DNA from: Verrucomicrobiaceae bacterium UBA7681
Lineage (GTDB): Bacteria > Verrucomicrobiota > Verrucomicrobiia > Verrucomicrobiales > Verrucomicrobiaceae
Length of the DNA stretch: 36,415 nucleotides
Assembly (NCBI GenBank): GCA_002482965.1
Contig: DLGZ01000050.1
Span: 202,688-239,102, forward strand
Direction of reading: 5' to 3'
Shown: one piece after another, positions 7,637-15,504 of the stretch
Layout: each line of letters starts with the position of its first letter
Position numbering within the stretch: position 1 is the stretch's first letter
The notes under the pieces: generated by a model
Seen by the model: only the letters and a program-made list of their open reading frames with translations
Database searches by the model: none
What the model was told of the DNA's origin: nothing
Made by a program: the position numbers and the translations under genes

Positions 7637-8056
7637 TCAAGGATTCGCGGCGAGCCAGTCAGTCGGAGTGACGCCTCCCGCACGTTGCAGATGCTCATTG
7701 TCCCACGAAATCAGCGGACTCAGACTTTGTTGGGCGACAGCGGCATAGAGCGCGTCGGCAGCTCGGAGAAACTGGCGGGTGCCGATGCTCTCCGTTGCAG
7801 TCAAAAACGCAGTGTCCATGGCAACCTCCGAAGTAACCATTCGATTCATGAGCGAATGTGTCAATTGCTGTGCCAGCGTACCATCGCGCAGTCGACGAGC
7901 CAGCGCACACGCAACCTCGGTTTTGCCAAAGGCTGGTTGTATCACTGCGATACCATCCGCAACGACTTTACGCAGGAGATCACGGCTTTGCAGATGGAAC
8001 TTGTCCGTCACATCTGCTGCGGCGATCCAAACGCTGGCATCAATCGTCAAGCTCAC
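7637..8056 (-). CDS. VapC-like PIN-domain toxin
   Basis: The 139-residue protein has the PIN ribonuclease fold with the acidic residues in place: D6 (TIDASVW), E47 (GKTEVACAL), D101 (RAADALYAAVA) and D119 (SWDNEHL). PIN toxins cleave RNA, often tRNA. The start is GTG at 8054-8056, overlapping the antitoxin stop as GTGA; coupling to the upstream gene supports this start. The active site looks intact, unlike the Doc-like toxin of the other pair. Confidence 0.88.
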   Translation of the reverse strand: MSLTIDASVWIAAADVTDKFHLQSRDLLRKVVADGIAVIQPAFGKTEVACALARRLRDGTLAQQLTHSLMNRMVTSEVAMDTAFLTATESIGTRQFLRAADALYAAVAQQSLSPLISWDNEHLQRAGGVTPTDWLAANP

Positions 8057-8331
8057 GCGTTCTCAAGCCGGTTACGGTCTTGCATGAGAAGCTCCCGCGC
8101 CGATGGTCCTGCTGAAGCACGAGAGACCGCCTCGTCCGCCGAGCGGAACCAATCTTCCAGCCAATGCGCATCCGCAGGCTGTGCCGCTGTCGGAACGGAT
8201 GCATCCTTCACATCAACCAGCCAACGCTCGTAGAGTTCCACCGTCACTTCAGGCACGTGACGCCCAAGCGAAGCGACACGAGCGGTCACTTTCTTGTACA
8301 GATCATCGGGGATGTCGATCACGGCAGTCAT
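8053..8331 (-). CDS. VapB-like antitoxin
   Basis: This 92-residue protein begins with a ribbon-helix-helix-like segment (AVIDIPDDLYKKVTARVASLG, then VTVELYERWL) suitable for operator binding. An acidic C-terminal region follows (HWLEDWFRSADEAVSRAS), suited to wrapping the toxin. Coupling to a PIN toxin and its size make an antitoxin the natural reading. I cannot assign the exact VapB subfamily. Confidence 0.75.
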   Translation of the reverse strand: MTAVIDIPDDLYKKVTARVASLGRHVPEVTVELYERWLVDVKDASVPTAAQPADAHWLEDWFRSADEAVSRASAGPSARELLMQDRNRLENA

Positions 8332-8338
8332 GTCTCAA

Positions 8339-8366
8339 GTGTTCTACACCGAGGAACCCATGTCAA
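8339..8366 (-). promoter_or_regulatory. Candidate promoter of the VapBC-like pair
   Basis: A perfect TTGACA lies at 8366-8361 on the minus strand, with AACACT 17 bases on as a weak -10. A small palindrome, GTGT-TCT-ACAC (8339-8349), overlaps the -10 and may be an operator. Confidence 0.4.
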
Positions 8367-8389
8367 CCTTGCCCGGCGGCATTGCCCCT

Positions 8390-9016
8390 CTACGCCAGCA
8401 CATAATCCCGCATCGTGCTGAGCATGATGACGACGGAGCAGGCGCCGGCGTCGGGGAAGCCGAGGCAGGCTTCGCCGAGGGTTTTGGCGCGGCCAAACTG
8501 GGCGATCATGTCCTTGCTGGCTTCTTTGCCGGCTTCGGCTGCTGCGGCGACGGCCTTCAGCGCTTCGGTGAGTGAGAGGCCGACAGATTCGCGGGCTTTG
8601 GTGGCGGCGGGGGCGATGGCGTCGATCATGGTTTTGTCGCCGGGCTTGGCGCCACCGCGTTTCATGACGCCTTCGAGGGCGGCTTCGAGGAGAAGGGCGA
8701 GGCCTTCGGCATCGAAGAACTCACGGCCTGCGAGGGCTTTGCCACCGGCGCGGTAAACGGTGCCGAAGAGAGCACCGGAGGCACCGCCCATGCTGGTCAT
8801 CATCGCGGTGCCGGTGGCGACGAATACCTGCTCCACGCTGGCGGGGTCCATAGGCTCCAACTGCGCTTTGACGGCTTCCATGCCGCGCTTCATGCCGAGG
8901 CCGTGGTCGCCATCGCCGAGATCGCGGTCGGCTTGGGAGAGCATGGGTTCAGCGGCGATGATGGCATCGGCGACTTGCAGCATCATGAGCCGCACCTGGT
9001 TGGGTTTGAGTTGCAT
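8390..9016 (-). CDS. dhaL: DhaL-type dihydroxyacetone kinase subunit (ATP-binding)
   Basis: From the ATG giving MQLKPNQVR the protein has 208 residues, the normal length of DhaL. The ATP/Mg-binding loop DRDLGDGDHG (about 30-39) with the three aspartates is intact, as is the glycine-rich SMGGASGALFG. DhaL is the nucleotide-binding half of two-subunit kinases for dihydroxyacetone and related ketoses such as erythrulose. No DhaK substrate subunit is in the window, so the partner must be encoded elsewhere or the reaction differs. The longer open frame upstream of this ATG is low-complexity and was left out. It lies 73 bases downstream of the LsrF-type gene on the same strand, probably one transcript. 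Confidence 0.87.
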   Translation of the reverse strand: MQLKPNQVRLMMLQVADAIIAAEPMLSQADRDLGDGDHGLGMKRGMEAVKAQLEPMDPASVEQVFVATGTAMMTSMGGASGALFGTVYRAGGKALAGREFFDAEGLALLLEAALEGVMKRGGAKPGDKTMIDAIAPAATKARESVGLSLTEALKAVAAAAEAGKEASKDMIAQFGRAKTLGEACLGFPDAGACSVVIMLSTMRDYVLA

Positions 9017-9089
9017 GGAAGGAGAAAAAGCGGAGGTGGATGGGGAAGGGGGATCTGGCTGATCCCCCTTCTTAGAATGACGTTTGGGA

Positions 9090-10058
9090 CTACTTCTTGC
9101 GAAGCTCTTTCTTCTTGAGGTCGTTGTACATTTCGAAGGCCTTGTTGGCATTGAGGCCGCCGTGGACCACGCCTTGGACGGCCTGCATCATCGACACCGG
9201 CGCATCGCTCTGGAAAATGTTGCGGCCCATGTCCACGCCGCTGGCACCCTGTTTGATGGCGTTGGCGCACATCTTCAGCGCGTCGAGCTCTGGCAGCTTC
9301 TTGCCACCGGCGATCACGATCGGCACCGGGCAGCAGCTCGTGACGGTGTCGAATTCGGTGTCGGTGTAGTAGCACTTCACAACGTTCGCGCCGAGTTCCG
9401 CCATGATGCGGGTGGCGAGGCGGAAGTACTGCGGGGTGCGTGCCATGGCACGACCCACGGCGGTCACGCCCATGACGGCGATGCCGTAGCGGCTGGCGGC
9501 GTCCACCAGATCCGTGAGGTTCTTCAGGGACTGGCGCTCATACGCGCTGCCGATGAACACCTGCACAGCGAGGATGCTGGCGTTGAGGCGGATGGCTTCT
9601 TCTATGTTGAGGGCGGTGCTCTCGTTGGAGAGGGGCTCAAAGCCGGGGCGGGCGAACTTGGCTTTCTTGCCGTCGATCTCGCCTTCCCATTCTTCCATGG
9701 GGCTGATCATCGAGGTGCCGCCGGAGGCGCGCAGGGCGATGGCCTTGGTGGTGGAGGCGGGAATGACGGAGCGCTGGATGCCACGGGTGAGCATGAGGCA
9801 GTCGGCGTAGGGGGCGAGGGGGAGGATGGTCTGATCGACGCGCTCCAGGCCGGTGGTCGGGCCTTGGAAGTAGCCATGGTCAAAGGCGAGCATGACGGTG
9901 CGGCCATCCTTGGGATTGAAGACCTTGGCGAGGCGGTTTTTGAGGCCCCAGTCGTACTGGTGGCAGCCCTTGAGGAAGAAGCCGGGGGCCTCCTGGGGGA
10001 CGTCGGTGAAGAATTCCTTTTCCTTCTTGTCTGCAGCGCTGGTTTGGATGTCGGCCAT
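9090..10058 (-). CDS. lsrF: LsrF/FbaB-family class I aldolase
   Basis: The 322-residue product aligns by recall along its length with LsrF, the thiolase/aldolase acting on phosphorylated autoinducer-2 breakdown product: FNPKDGRTVMLAFDHGYFQGPTTGLERVD with H61, the Schiff-base lysine K228 (ANVVKCYY), then PIVIAGGKKLPE and GASGVDMGRNIFQSDAPV. An additional segment of about 20 residues (about 118-142, rich in Glu and Lys) sits where E. coli LsrF has a short loop. The ATG at 10058 is chosen over a TTG ten codons upstream. Neither the rest of the lsr operon nor a LuxS/LsrB system is visible, so the substrate may be another phosphorylated keto-sugar. DhaL follows and an AraC regulator is divergent. 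Confidence 0.85.
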   Translation of the reverse strand: MADIQTSAADKKEKEFFTDVPQEAPGFFLKGCHQYDWGLKNRLAKVFNPKDGRTVMLAFDHGYFQGPTTGLERVDQTILPLAPYADCLMLTRGIQRSVIPASTTKAIALRASGGTSMISPMEEWEGEIDGKKAKFARPGFEPLSNESTALNIEEAIRLNASILAVQVFIGSAYERQSLKNLTDLVDAASRYGIAVMGVTAVGRAMARTPQYFRLATRIMAELGANVVKCYYTDTEFDTVTSCCPVPIVIAGGKKLPELDALKMCANAIKQGASGVDMGRNIFQSDAPVSMMQAVQGVVHGGLNANKAFEMYNDLKKKELRKK

Positions 10059-10062
10059 GGTA

Positions 10063-10090
10063 AGTATATTTTTTTGGTTGAGATTCAAGC
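10063..10090 (-). promoter_or_regulatory. Candidate promoter of the lsrF-dhaL transcript
   Basis: TATACT at 10068-10063 on the minus strand is a near-consensus -10, with a weak GCTTGA 16 bases upstream (10090-10085). Only four bases separate the -10 from the ATG, so the transcript would be leaderless or nearly so. Confidence 0.35.
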
Positions 10091-10115
10091 CTTAGGCAGT
10101 CGGTGCTTGCCGTCC

Positions 10116-10988
10116 ATGGACATGCTCGCCAGATTTGTGTCGGATTTCGCAATGGCCATGAAAAAGGACAGCATTCTCAGTCTCGTGCCCGCCGGTTCTC
10201 AACATCGCGTGCAGGGGGAGCGCACGGTCGCGCTGCCGGGGGTGACGGTGGACATTCTGACCACGCGCAAGATCGAACTGCAGCAGTGGGAGCTGCGGCG
10301 GCTGAATGATCCGTATTGGCGGCTGTACTGGCCGGTGAGTCCTGGAGGGGTGGTGGAAATTGGTGGCGAGAAAACGCAACTGGAGCCGGGCTTCATGTAT
10401 CTGATTCCGCCACACACGACTTTCAGCACGACGACGAGCCGTCCGTTCAGCAAGTGGTATGCACATTTCAATCTTGGGCCGCTGGCGGACCGAGCGGCGC
10501 CGGGCATTCATTGTTTTCCCACCAACGCGCTGATGCAGAGTCTGATCCCTGGACTGATCAAGATGAGCAAGGAGAAGGTGGCGGTGAGGTTTCCGTGGCC
10601 GACGATCCAGCTCGTGATTGCTGCGGTGGAATGCCTGCCTGAGAGCGTGTGGGAGAAGCAGCATCTGGATGCGCGAGTACTGCGGGCGATGGAGTTCATG
10701 CATCAGCATCACGGACTCAAACTGACTGCGGAGCAGGTGGCCAAGCATGCGGGGCTGAGCTTGAGGAATTTGAATCATCTCTTCCAGCAGGAGCTGCAGC
10801 AGCCGCCGATGCGGGTGCTGCTGGACTACCGGCTGGATGAGGCGTGCCGCAAGCTGAGGCACACGAAGGAGAGTATTGAAACGATCTCCGAGCAGTGCGG
10901 GCTGACGAACCGGTACTACTTCAGCCGGATGCTGAGGCAGTACCGGAATACCTCGCCGGCGACGTATCGGGATGAGAGCTGGGGGTGA
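10116..10988 (+). CDS. AraC-family transcriptional regulator
   Basis: From the ATG at 10116 the protein has 290 residues (alternative in-frame ATGs at 10152 and 10158). The N-terminal part is a cupin-like sensing domain (GGEKTQLEPGFMYLIPPHTTF, then KWYAHFNLG). The C-terminal 100 residues hold two helix-turn-helix units: LTAEQVAKHAGLSLRNLNHLFQ and IETISEQCGLTNRYYFSRMLRQ, followed by SPATYR, the usual AraC ending. It diverges from lsrF with about 57 bases between the starts and is the obvious candidate regulator of lsrF-dhaL. The frame is open far upstream, but that part is antisense to lsrF and is not coding. Confidence 0.9.
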   Translation: MDMLARFVSDFAMAMKKDSILSLVPAGSQHRVQGERTVALPGVTVDILTTRKIELQQWELRRLNDPYWRLYWPVSPGGVVEIGGEKTQLEPGFMYLIPPHTTFSTTTSRPFSKWYAHFNLGPLADRAAPGIHCFPTNALMQSLIPGLIKMSKEKVAVRFPWPTIQLVIAAVECLPESVWEKQHLDARVLRAMEFMHQHHGLKLTAEQVAKHAGLSLRNLNHLFQQELQQPPMRVLLDYRLDEACRKLRHTKESIETISEQCGLTNRYYFSRMLRQYRNTSPATYRDESWG

Positions 10989-12518
10989 TCAGGGGAGCTG
11001 GGGCTTCACGGGTGTGGTGGTGCCTTTTTCGACGGGATAAACGGCGTGCTGGGCTTCGAGTCCGGCGATGAGGCCCTGCATGAGGTGTTTCAATTCGGCG
11101 GGGTTCGTTGTGGCGAGGTTGTTTTGCTCGAAGGGGTCGTCCTTCAGGTTGTAGAGCTGGTAGTGGCTGCCTTCGGAGACGGCGGTGGGGAAGTAGTGGT
11201 AGATGACTTTCCATGCGCCATCGCGGTAGCTGGTGAAGTAGGCCGTGCGATGCGGCGAATGCGGGTAGTGCATGAGGAATTTTTCATCGCGGCTGCTGTC
11301 GGCTTTGCCGGTGAGCAGGGTGTCGAGGCGTTTGCCGTCGAGGGCATGCTGCGCGGGTGCTTTGACATCGACGAGGCCGAGAATGGTCGGGAAGAGATCG
11401 TACACGGCGGCCTGCTGGCTCTGAATGGCGTTCACGGCGATGGGGAGGCGTTGCTGATGGGGATTGGTGGCATCTGCCTTGGCCCATGCGGCGATGAAGG
11501 GGACGCGCATGCCGCCTTCGTAGTGAGAGCCTTTTTTTCCGCGCAAGGGGGCGGCGCAGGCGACGGCGTGTTCGTTGCCGAGGGGTGCGTCGCTGCCGTT
11601 GTCGCCGAGGAAGAGGATGAGGGTGTTGTTGGCGACGTCGAGCGTGTCGAGATGATCCAGAATGTCGCCGAGGGATTTGTCCATGCCTTCGATCAAGGTG
11701 GCAAAGGACTGGGCCGAAGCATCCTTGCCGCTGGCCTTGTAGTGGTCGGCGAAACGTGGGTCGGAATTGAAGGGGGCGTGGACGGCGTACTGGGCGAAGT
11801 AGAGGAAGAAGGGTTTCTTGTCCTTCACGGCATCGTTCAGGTGCGACTTGGCTTCCAGGGTGAGGGCCTCGGTGAGGAAGATGTCCTGGCCGTGGTATTT
11901 TTCGAGACCGGGCACAGCATGGCTGCCGCGTTTGGCCTGCGCTTTGCCTTTGGCGGGGCGGTCGAAGTTTTCTTTGCCGTAGTAGCTGCCGGGGGCGCCG
12001 ATGGAGCCGCCTGCCACATTGATGTCGAAGCCGATTTTGGCGGGATCTGCGCCGTCAAAAGCGCGTGGTGCGAAGTGGCCTTTGCCGACGTGGATGGTGC
12101 GGTAGCCTGCGCTCTCCATCAGGCCGGCGAGGGTGACATCGCCGGGATTGAGGCCCTTCCAGTTCCAGTCGGGCGGGCCTTGAGGGCCGGCGTTGTCGGT
12201 GTCCGGGTTGATCCAGTTGGTGGTGCGATGGCGTGCGGCGTTCTGGCCGGTCATGATGCTGATGCGCGTGGGCGAGCAGACGCTCATGGCGCAGAAGTTG
12301 TTGAAGCGGACACCCTTGGCAGCCAGACGCTCCATGTTGGGCGTGCGGTAGTGATCGTTGAGCGGGTAGCGTTTGGGCTTGCCCCCGGCATCGGTCAAAA
12401 ACGGCAGGGATGTGTCCATCACGCCCATGTCATCGACGAGCATGATGACGATGTTTGGCGGCGGGGCGGCGAAGAGCTGGAACGCGAGGAGCGGGAGGGT
12501 CAGTAGAAGGCGCTTCAT
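10989..12518 (-). CDS. Secreted type I (formylglycine) sulfatase
   Basis: The 509-residue protein has a signal peptide (residues 1-18, ending FAAPP), then the metal-binding NIVIMLVDDMG with D29-D30, and the sulfatase signature C81-SPTR at 81-85 with the downstream MTG. Cys81 would be converted to formylglycine. The second metal site is in LILFLGDNGSDAP. It is an exported hydrolase of sulfate esters, probably on polysaccharide or glycan, as is common in Verrucomicrobiota. The sulfatase-maturing enzyme is not in the window. Its stop directly abuts the AraC stop, and it is divergent from the exported protein at 12579. Confidence 0.92.
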   Translation of the reverse strand: MKRLLLTLPLLAFQLFAAPPPNIVIMLVDDMGVMDTSLPFLTDAGGKPKRYPLNDHYRTPNMERLAAKGVRFNNFCAMSVCSPTRISIMTGQNAARHRTTNWINPDTDNAGPQGPPDWNWKGLNPGDVTLAGLMESAGYRTIHVGKGHFAPRAFDGADPAKIGFDINVAGGSIGAPGSYYGKENFDRPAKGKAQAKRGSHAVPGLEKYHGQDIFLTEALTLEAKSHLNDAVKDKKPFFLYFAQYAVHAPFNSDPRFADHYKASGKDASAQSFATLIEGMDKSLGDILDHLDTLDVANNTLILFLGDNGSDAPLGNEHAVACAAPLRGKKGSHYEGGMRVPFIAAWAKADATNPHQQRLPIAVNAIQSQQAAVYDLFPTILGLVDVKAPAQHALDGKRLDTLLTGKADSSRDEKFLMHYPHSPHRTAYFTSYRDGAWKVIYHYFPTAVSEGSHYQLYNLKDDPFEQNNLATTNPAELKHLMQGLIAGLEAQHAVYPVEKGTTTPVKPQLP

Positions 12519-12578
12519 GGGCTGATGGCTAACGAAGAGGAATGCCGGGTGTTGCAGACAAGAGAATCGCGCCAAGAT

Positions 12579-13799
12579 ATGAGCATGATGAACAAACTGA
12601 CTCGCAGACAAGTCTTGAAGCAGTGGGGTGGTGCCGGGATGGGCGTGATGGTTGGAACTCGCTTGGTGGGTGCTGAAGCGCCTGCGTTGGTGGATGCTGC
12701 TGCGTGGAAAAAGCAGGGCGAGATGTTTCGGCATACGGGTGAACCTGCGGGTGGCTGGGTGCAGAATTTCACGAGCACGGTGGAGGCGCTGGATGAGGAT
12801 CGATGGCGTGTGTGGTCGAGTGTTTCAGTACACAAGACGAAGGGTGGTCTGAAGGAGATTGGTTATCATACCGGGAAAGTGGGCGGGGAATGGAAACGCA
12901 CTGTAGCGGTTTGCAGTGCGGGAGAGCCGGATCGCGACGCGGAGCTGGCGATTGGCGGACTGCCGGAAGGGTGGTTTCCTGTACAGCCGGTGACGCTGCG
13001 GCTGAAGGATGGAAGGACGCGGTTGTACTTCTGGGCGCATGGCAAGGGTGTGGTGCGCTACCTTGCGGCGGACAGTGAGGACGGGCGTGCGTTTAAAGTC
13101 GTGAATGCACTGACGCCGTGCCTTTATCATCCAGCGGACCGGGCGGTGGATGGCAAGGTGGCGGTGGAGGCTGGTCTGACGCATTTCATGAAGCGCAAAG
13201 CGGCACCTGTGGAGGGTGAGATGCTTGCGCCTGCGGGGTTGCTATCCAATGACGCGACGAATGTGTATCAACTGCCTGACGGCAGTTTTGAAATGTATTC
13301 GGTGGGACTCATCGAAGTGGGCAAGGATGACCGGCGGTATGCGGCGCAGGATAATGTGCCTGGGCTTGTGCGGGTGATCGAACGCTATACCAGCGTGGAT
13401 GGGCTGAACTGGGGAGGACGCCAGCGGGTGATGATGCCGGATGAAAAGGATCCGCAGGATCTGCAGTTTTATTATCTGTCTGTGACGCACACGGAGCGAG
13501 GGCGTGTGGGCTTGCTCGGGCGTTACCGGCTGGATGCGCAGACGATTGACATTGAGGGCTGCTATTCGGCGGATGGCATCACGTGGGAGCGTGACCAGCG
13601 CGAGCCGTGGATCACGAGGGATGCACCAGGGACGACGGCGGGGAGTTTTATTTTGCATGCGCCGCATGCGATGGTGCAGCGTGGTGGATTGTGGTATTGT
13701 TTTTACACGGGTGGCAACTTTGGACATAACCACAGGGAGGCTCATGGCAAAGAGGACCGTGCGGTGATGCTGGCAACGTGTGAGGGGCTGTGGAAGTAG
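12579..13799 (+). CDS. Tat-exported protein, possible five-bladed beta-propeller (glycoside hydrolase-like)
   Basis: The 406-residue protein begins MSMMNKLTRRQVLKQWGG, a twin-arginine signal (TRRQVLK then a Gly/Ala/Met hydrophobic run). ATGs at 12579, 12585 and 12588 are equivalent choices. The mature part contains recurring strand-rich blocks: GRTRLYFWAHGKG, GSFEMYSVGLIEV, ERYTSVDGLNW, GCYSADGITWERD and GLWYCFYTGG. Short motifs with SxDGxxW spacing are typical of GH32/GH43-like propellers and related proteins. I cannot assign a family or catalytic residues. Divergent pairing with the sulfatase (60 bases between starts) suggests joint use on a sulfated glycan. Confidence 0.75.
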   Translation: MSMMNKLTRRQVLKQWGGAGMGVMVGTRLVGAEAPALVDAAAWKKQGEMFRHTGEPAGGWVQNFTSTVEALDEDRWRVWSSVSVHKTKGGLKEIGYHTGKVGGEWKRTVAVCSAGEPDRDAELAIGGLPEGWFPVQPVTLRLKDGRTRLYFWAHGKGVVRYLAADSEDGRAFKVVNALTPCLYHPADRAVDGKVAVEAGLTHFMKRKAAPVEGEMLAPAGLLSNDATNVYQLPDGSFEMYSVGLIEVGKDDRRYAAQDNVPGLVRVIERYTSVDGLNWGGRQRVMMPDEKDPQDLQFYYLSVTHTERGRVGLLGRYRLDAQTIDIEGCYSADGITWERDQREPWITRDAPGTTAGSFILHAPHAMVQRGGLWYCFYTGGNFGHNHREAHGKEDRAVMLATCEGLWK

Positions 13800-13808
13800 G
13801 GGCGGGGA

Positions 13809-13833
13809 ATTTATGATTTATGATTTATGATTT
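13809..13833. repeat. Heptamer tandem repeat (ATTTATG)3 plus ATTT
   Basis: Three perfect copies of ATTTATG followed by ATTT lie ten bases after a stop codon. They are AT-rich in GC-rich surroundings. This is one of several 7-bp-period arrays in the window. Confidence 0.85.
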
Positions 13834-13895
13834 CGCAGGGCGGTGGAGTGAGATCGGGGGTGCTGTGGCATGCGAGAGTGATAGGGCGTTCGAAA

Positions 13896-14217
13896 GCGGC
13901 GCTGAAGCGCCGCAGTCCGGGGACGCTGGCGCGTAGTCTGAGGGGGGCTGGTGATTGCTGAGCGCTGGTCGACAGGCAGGAGTGTCTGTCGTACTTTCCA
14001 GAGGTGCTTGCGCTGGAAGTTGGAGAAACAGAGGGGGCTTGGAGAGTTTTAGGCCGTGTTTGAAAACCCGTCTATAGCTGGCGCAGTCAGGTTTGGATGT
14101 GGCGAGGTTTTGTGTCACCGCTACGCGGTTCCACGAAGCTGGGAGACATGGGTGATGCGGTTCCGTGGGTTGGCACCCACGGCTATTGTTGTGCCAGCCC
14201 TCCGGGCTTTCGGAGGG
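13896..14217. repeat. Cluster of five hairpin elements in a convergent intergenic region
   Basis: Five inverted repeats follow one another: GCGGCGCT-GA-AGCGCCGC (13896-13913), CGACAGGCA with an imperfect partner (13970-13991), ACCGC-TAC-GCGGT (14116-14128), CCGTGGGT-TGGC-ACCCACGG (14163-14182) and CCCTCCG-GGCTTT-CGGAGGG (14198-14217). The 13800-14296 stretch shows no gene. It lies between convergent genes, so the hairpins may also end transcription, although no T-tracts follow. They look like several REP families inserted together. Confidence 0.6.
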
Positions 14218-14296
14218 AGAGTGCGTGCGGGTTAAAGTCTGCCATAAGATGGCATGAACTTGCCTCGGCCATTCAGCACAGGATTTCAAACATCGC

Positions 14297-15145
14297 CTAG
14301 GAGTCCAGGCCGAGGAGCTTTAAGCTGTCGCGGTGGATCATGGCTTCGATTTGGGCCAGGTCGAGGCGGGGGAGCTGGGTGCCTTCGAGCATGTCGTTGA
14401 GATTGCGGATGCCGTCGGTGGAGGCGTTGACGGTGGTGAAGGGGAAGTCGGTGCCGAAGAGGAGCTTGTGCCAGACGCCGTATTCCTGCGCGAGCATGAG
14501 GGAGTTGTAGAGCTGCCAGGGGCGGTAGTGCAGGGCGCTGACGTCGGCGAAGACGTTGTCGTGCTTGCGGATGGTCACGAGGCATTCGCCTTCGTAGGGA
14601 TGGCCGAGATGGGCTAGGATGATTTTTACGCCGGGATGTTTGAGGGCCACGGGCTCGATGAGGCGCGGCAGGGTGAATGCCAGCGGGGCCTGGGCGATGA
14701 AGGTGGTGCCCATGTGCAGGAGCACGGGCAGGTTGTGCTTTTCTGCATACTGCCAGAGGGGCTCCAGCATGGGATCGTCGGGGCTGAAGCCGGCGTACAT
14801 GGGCATGAGCTTGATGCCGCGCAGGCCGAGCTCTTCGTGGCTGGTCTGCATTTCGCGTTGCCAGTTTTCCTGGGTGGGGTCGAGGGAAAGGAAGCCGATC
14901 AAGCGTGCGGGATCGCGCGCCACGTAGTCTGCCACGGTCTGGTCATTGACCCAGAGGCCGCTGAGTTTGGCTTTGCCGCCGAAGACGAGGGTGCGGGTAT
15001 CTGCGGGAGCGCTGGCGCGGTAGGCCTCATACGTCGCGCTGATGTCCACCTTCACGCCGGGGCGTGCGCGACCGGCTTGATGGATGAAATCGGCGGAGAA
15101 GTCGGCGGGGAAGTTCCAGGCGTGGGAGTGGACGTCGATGATCAT
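14297..15145 (-). CDS. Amidohydrolase-family metal-dependent hydrolase (amidohydrolase 2)
   Basis: The 282-residue protein starts MIIDVHSHAW with the HxH metal pair H6 and H8. It continues with the TIM-barrel signatures GIKLMPMYAGF, LPVLLHMGTTF, IILAHLGHPY and the late LLFGTDFPF, whose Asp is the usual metal ligand. This is the PF04909 group, which includes hydrolases and decarboxylases acting on lactones or aromatic and sugar acids. It is cytoplasmic, with no signal peptide. It is on the same strand as the DapA-like and SDR genes upstream but separated by about 360 bases, so co-transcription is uncertain. The substrate cannot be read from the sequence. Confidence 0.88.
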   Translation of the reverse strand: MIIDVHSHAWNFPADFSADFIHQAGRARPGVKVDISATYEAYRASAPADTRTLVFGGKAKLSGLWVNDQTVADYVARDPARLIGFLSLDPTQENWQREMQTSHEELGLRGIKLMPMYAGFSPDDPMLEPLWQYAEKHNLPVLLHMGTTFIAQAPLAFTLPRLIEPVALKHPGVKIILAHLGHPYEGECLVTIRKHDNVFADVSALHYRPWQLYNSLMLAQEYGVWHKLLFGTDFPFTTVNASTDGIRNLNDMLEGTQLPRLDLAQIEAMIHRDSLKLLGLDS

Positions 15146-15504
15146 ATGGAGGAATCATGGCCGGAAAATGAGCGACGAAAAGGGTATTGACTGGCGAGTG
15201 ATGCGAGCCGGTGGAGGGGGTGGATTTTTCCGAGGAGGAGGCCAAAATTCTGAAGGAGAGCAAGGCGCTGGTGAAAGACCGGTTTCCGGATGACTGATCT
15301 GGGTGGGATGGCGTGAAAGTCTTTCATGTGGAATGCCGAAAAAACTGGAGTCCACGGTGCGGCGGAGAACAAGGGTGGAGTTCGGAGCCATCGGTGATGG
15401 CGGAGTGCTGCGGGTTCGGAGACCCGCGCTCCGCAAGCGGCGGCGTGATTGAATGTGGGAGTTGCGGGTTGAGGCGCTGAGCTCATCTCGGCGGAGCGAG
15501 AGGG
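15146..15504. other. Intergenic region with decayed small frame and a hairpin
   Basis: No intact gene is seen. Near 15219-15297 a + strand frame reads VDFSEEEAKILKESKALVKD and then stops, which looks protein-like, but its upstream frame is closed by TGA. It may be a gene remnant. A hairpin lies at 15410-15427. Confidence 0.4.
15410..15427. repeat. Hairpin GCGGGT-TCGGAG-ACCCGC
   Basis: A perfect 6-bp stem with a 6-base loop, flanked by GGAGTGCT and GCTCCGC words. It resembles an interspersed REP-type element in non-coding DNA. Confidence 0.45.

Noticed and set aside
9084..10115. Long upstream extension of the AraC frame
   Set aside because: It is antisense to lsrF; the AraC domain begins after 10116.
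11046..12506. 486-codon + strand open frame
   Set aside because: Gly/Ala/Val-rich shadow of the sulfatase gene, which carries the CSPTR motif.
13809..13833. CRISPR array
   Set aside because: Repeats are 7 bp without spacers; no cas genes are near.
15219..15297. Small antitoxin-like gene (VDFSEEEAK frame)
   Set aside because: The frame is closed by a TGA upstream and has no good start; listed only as a possible remnant.
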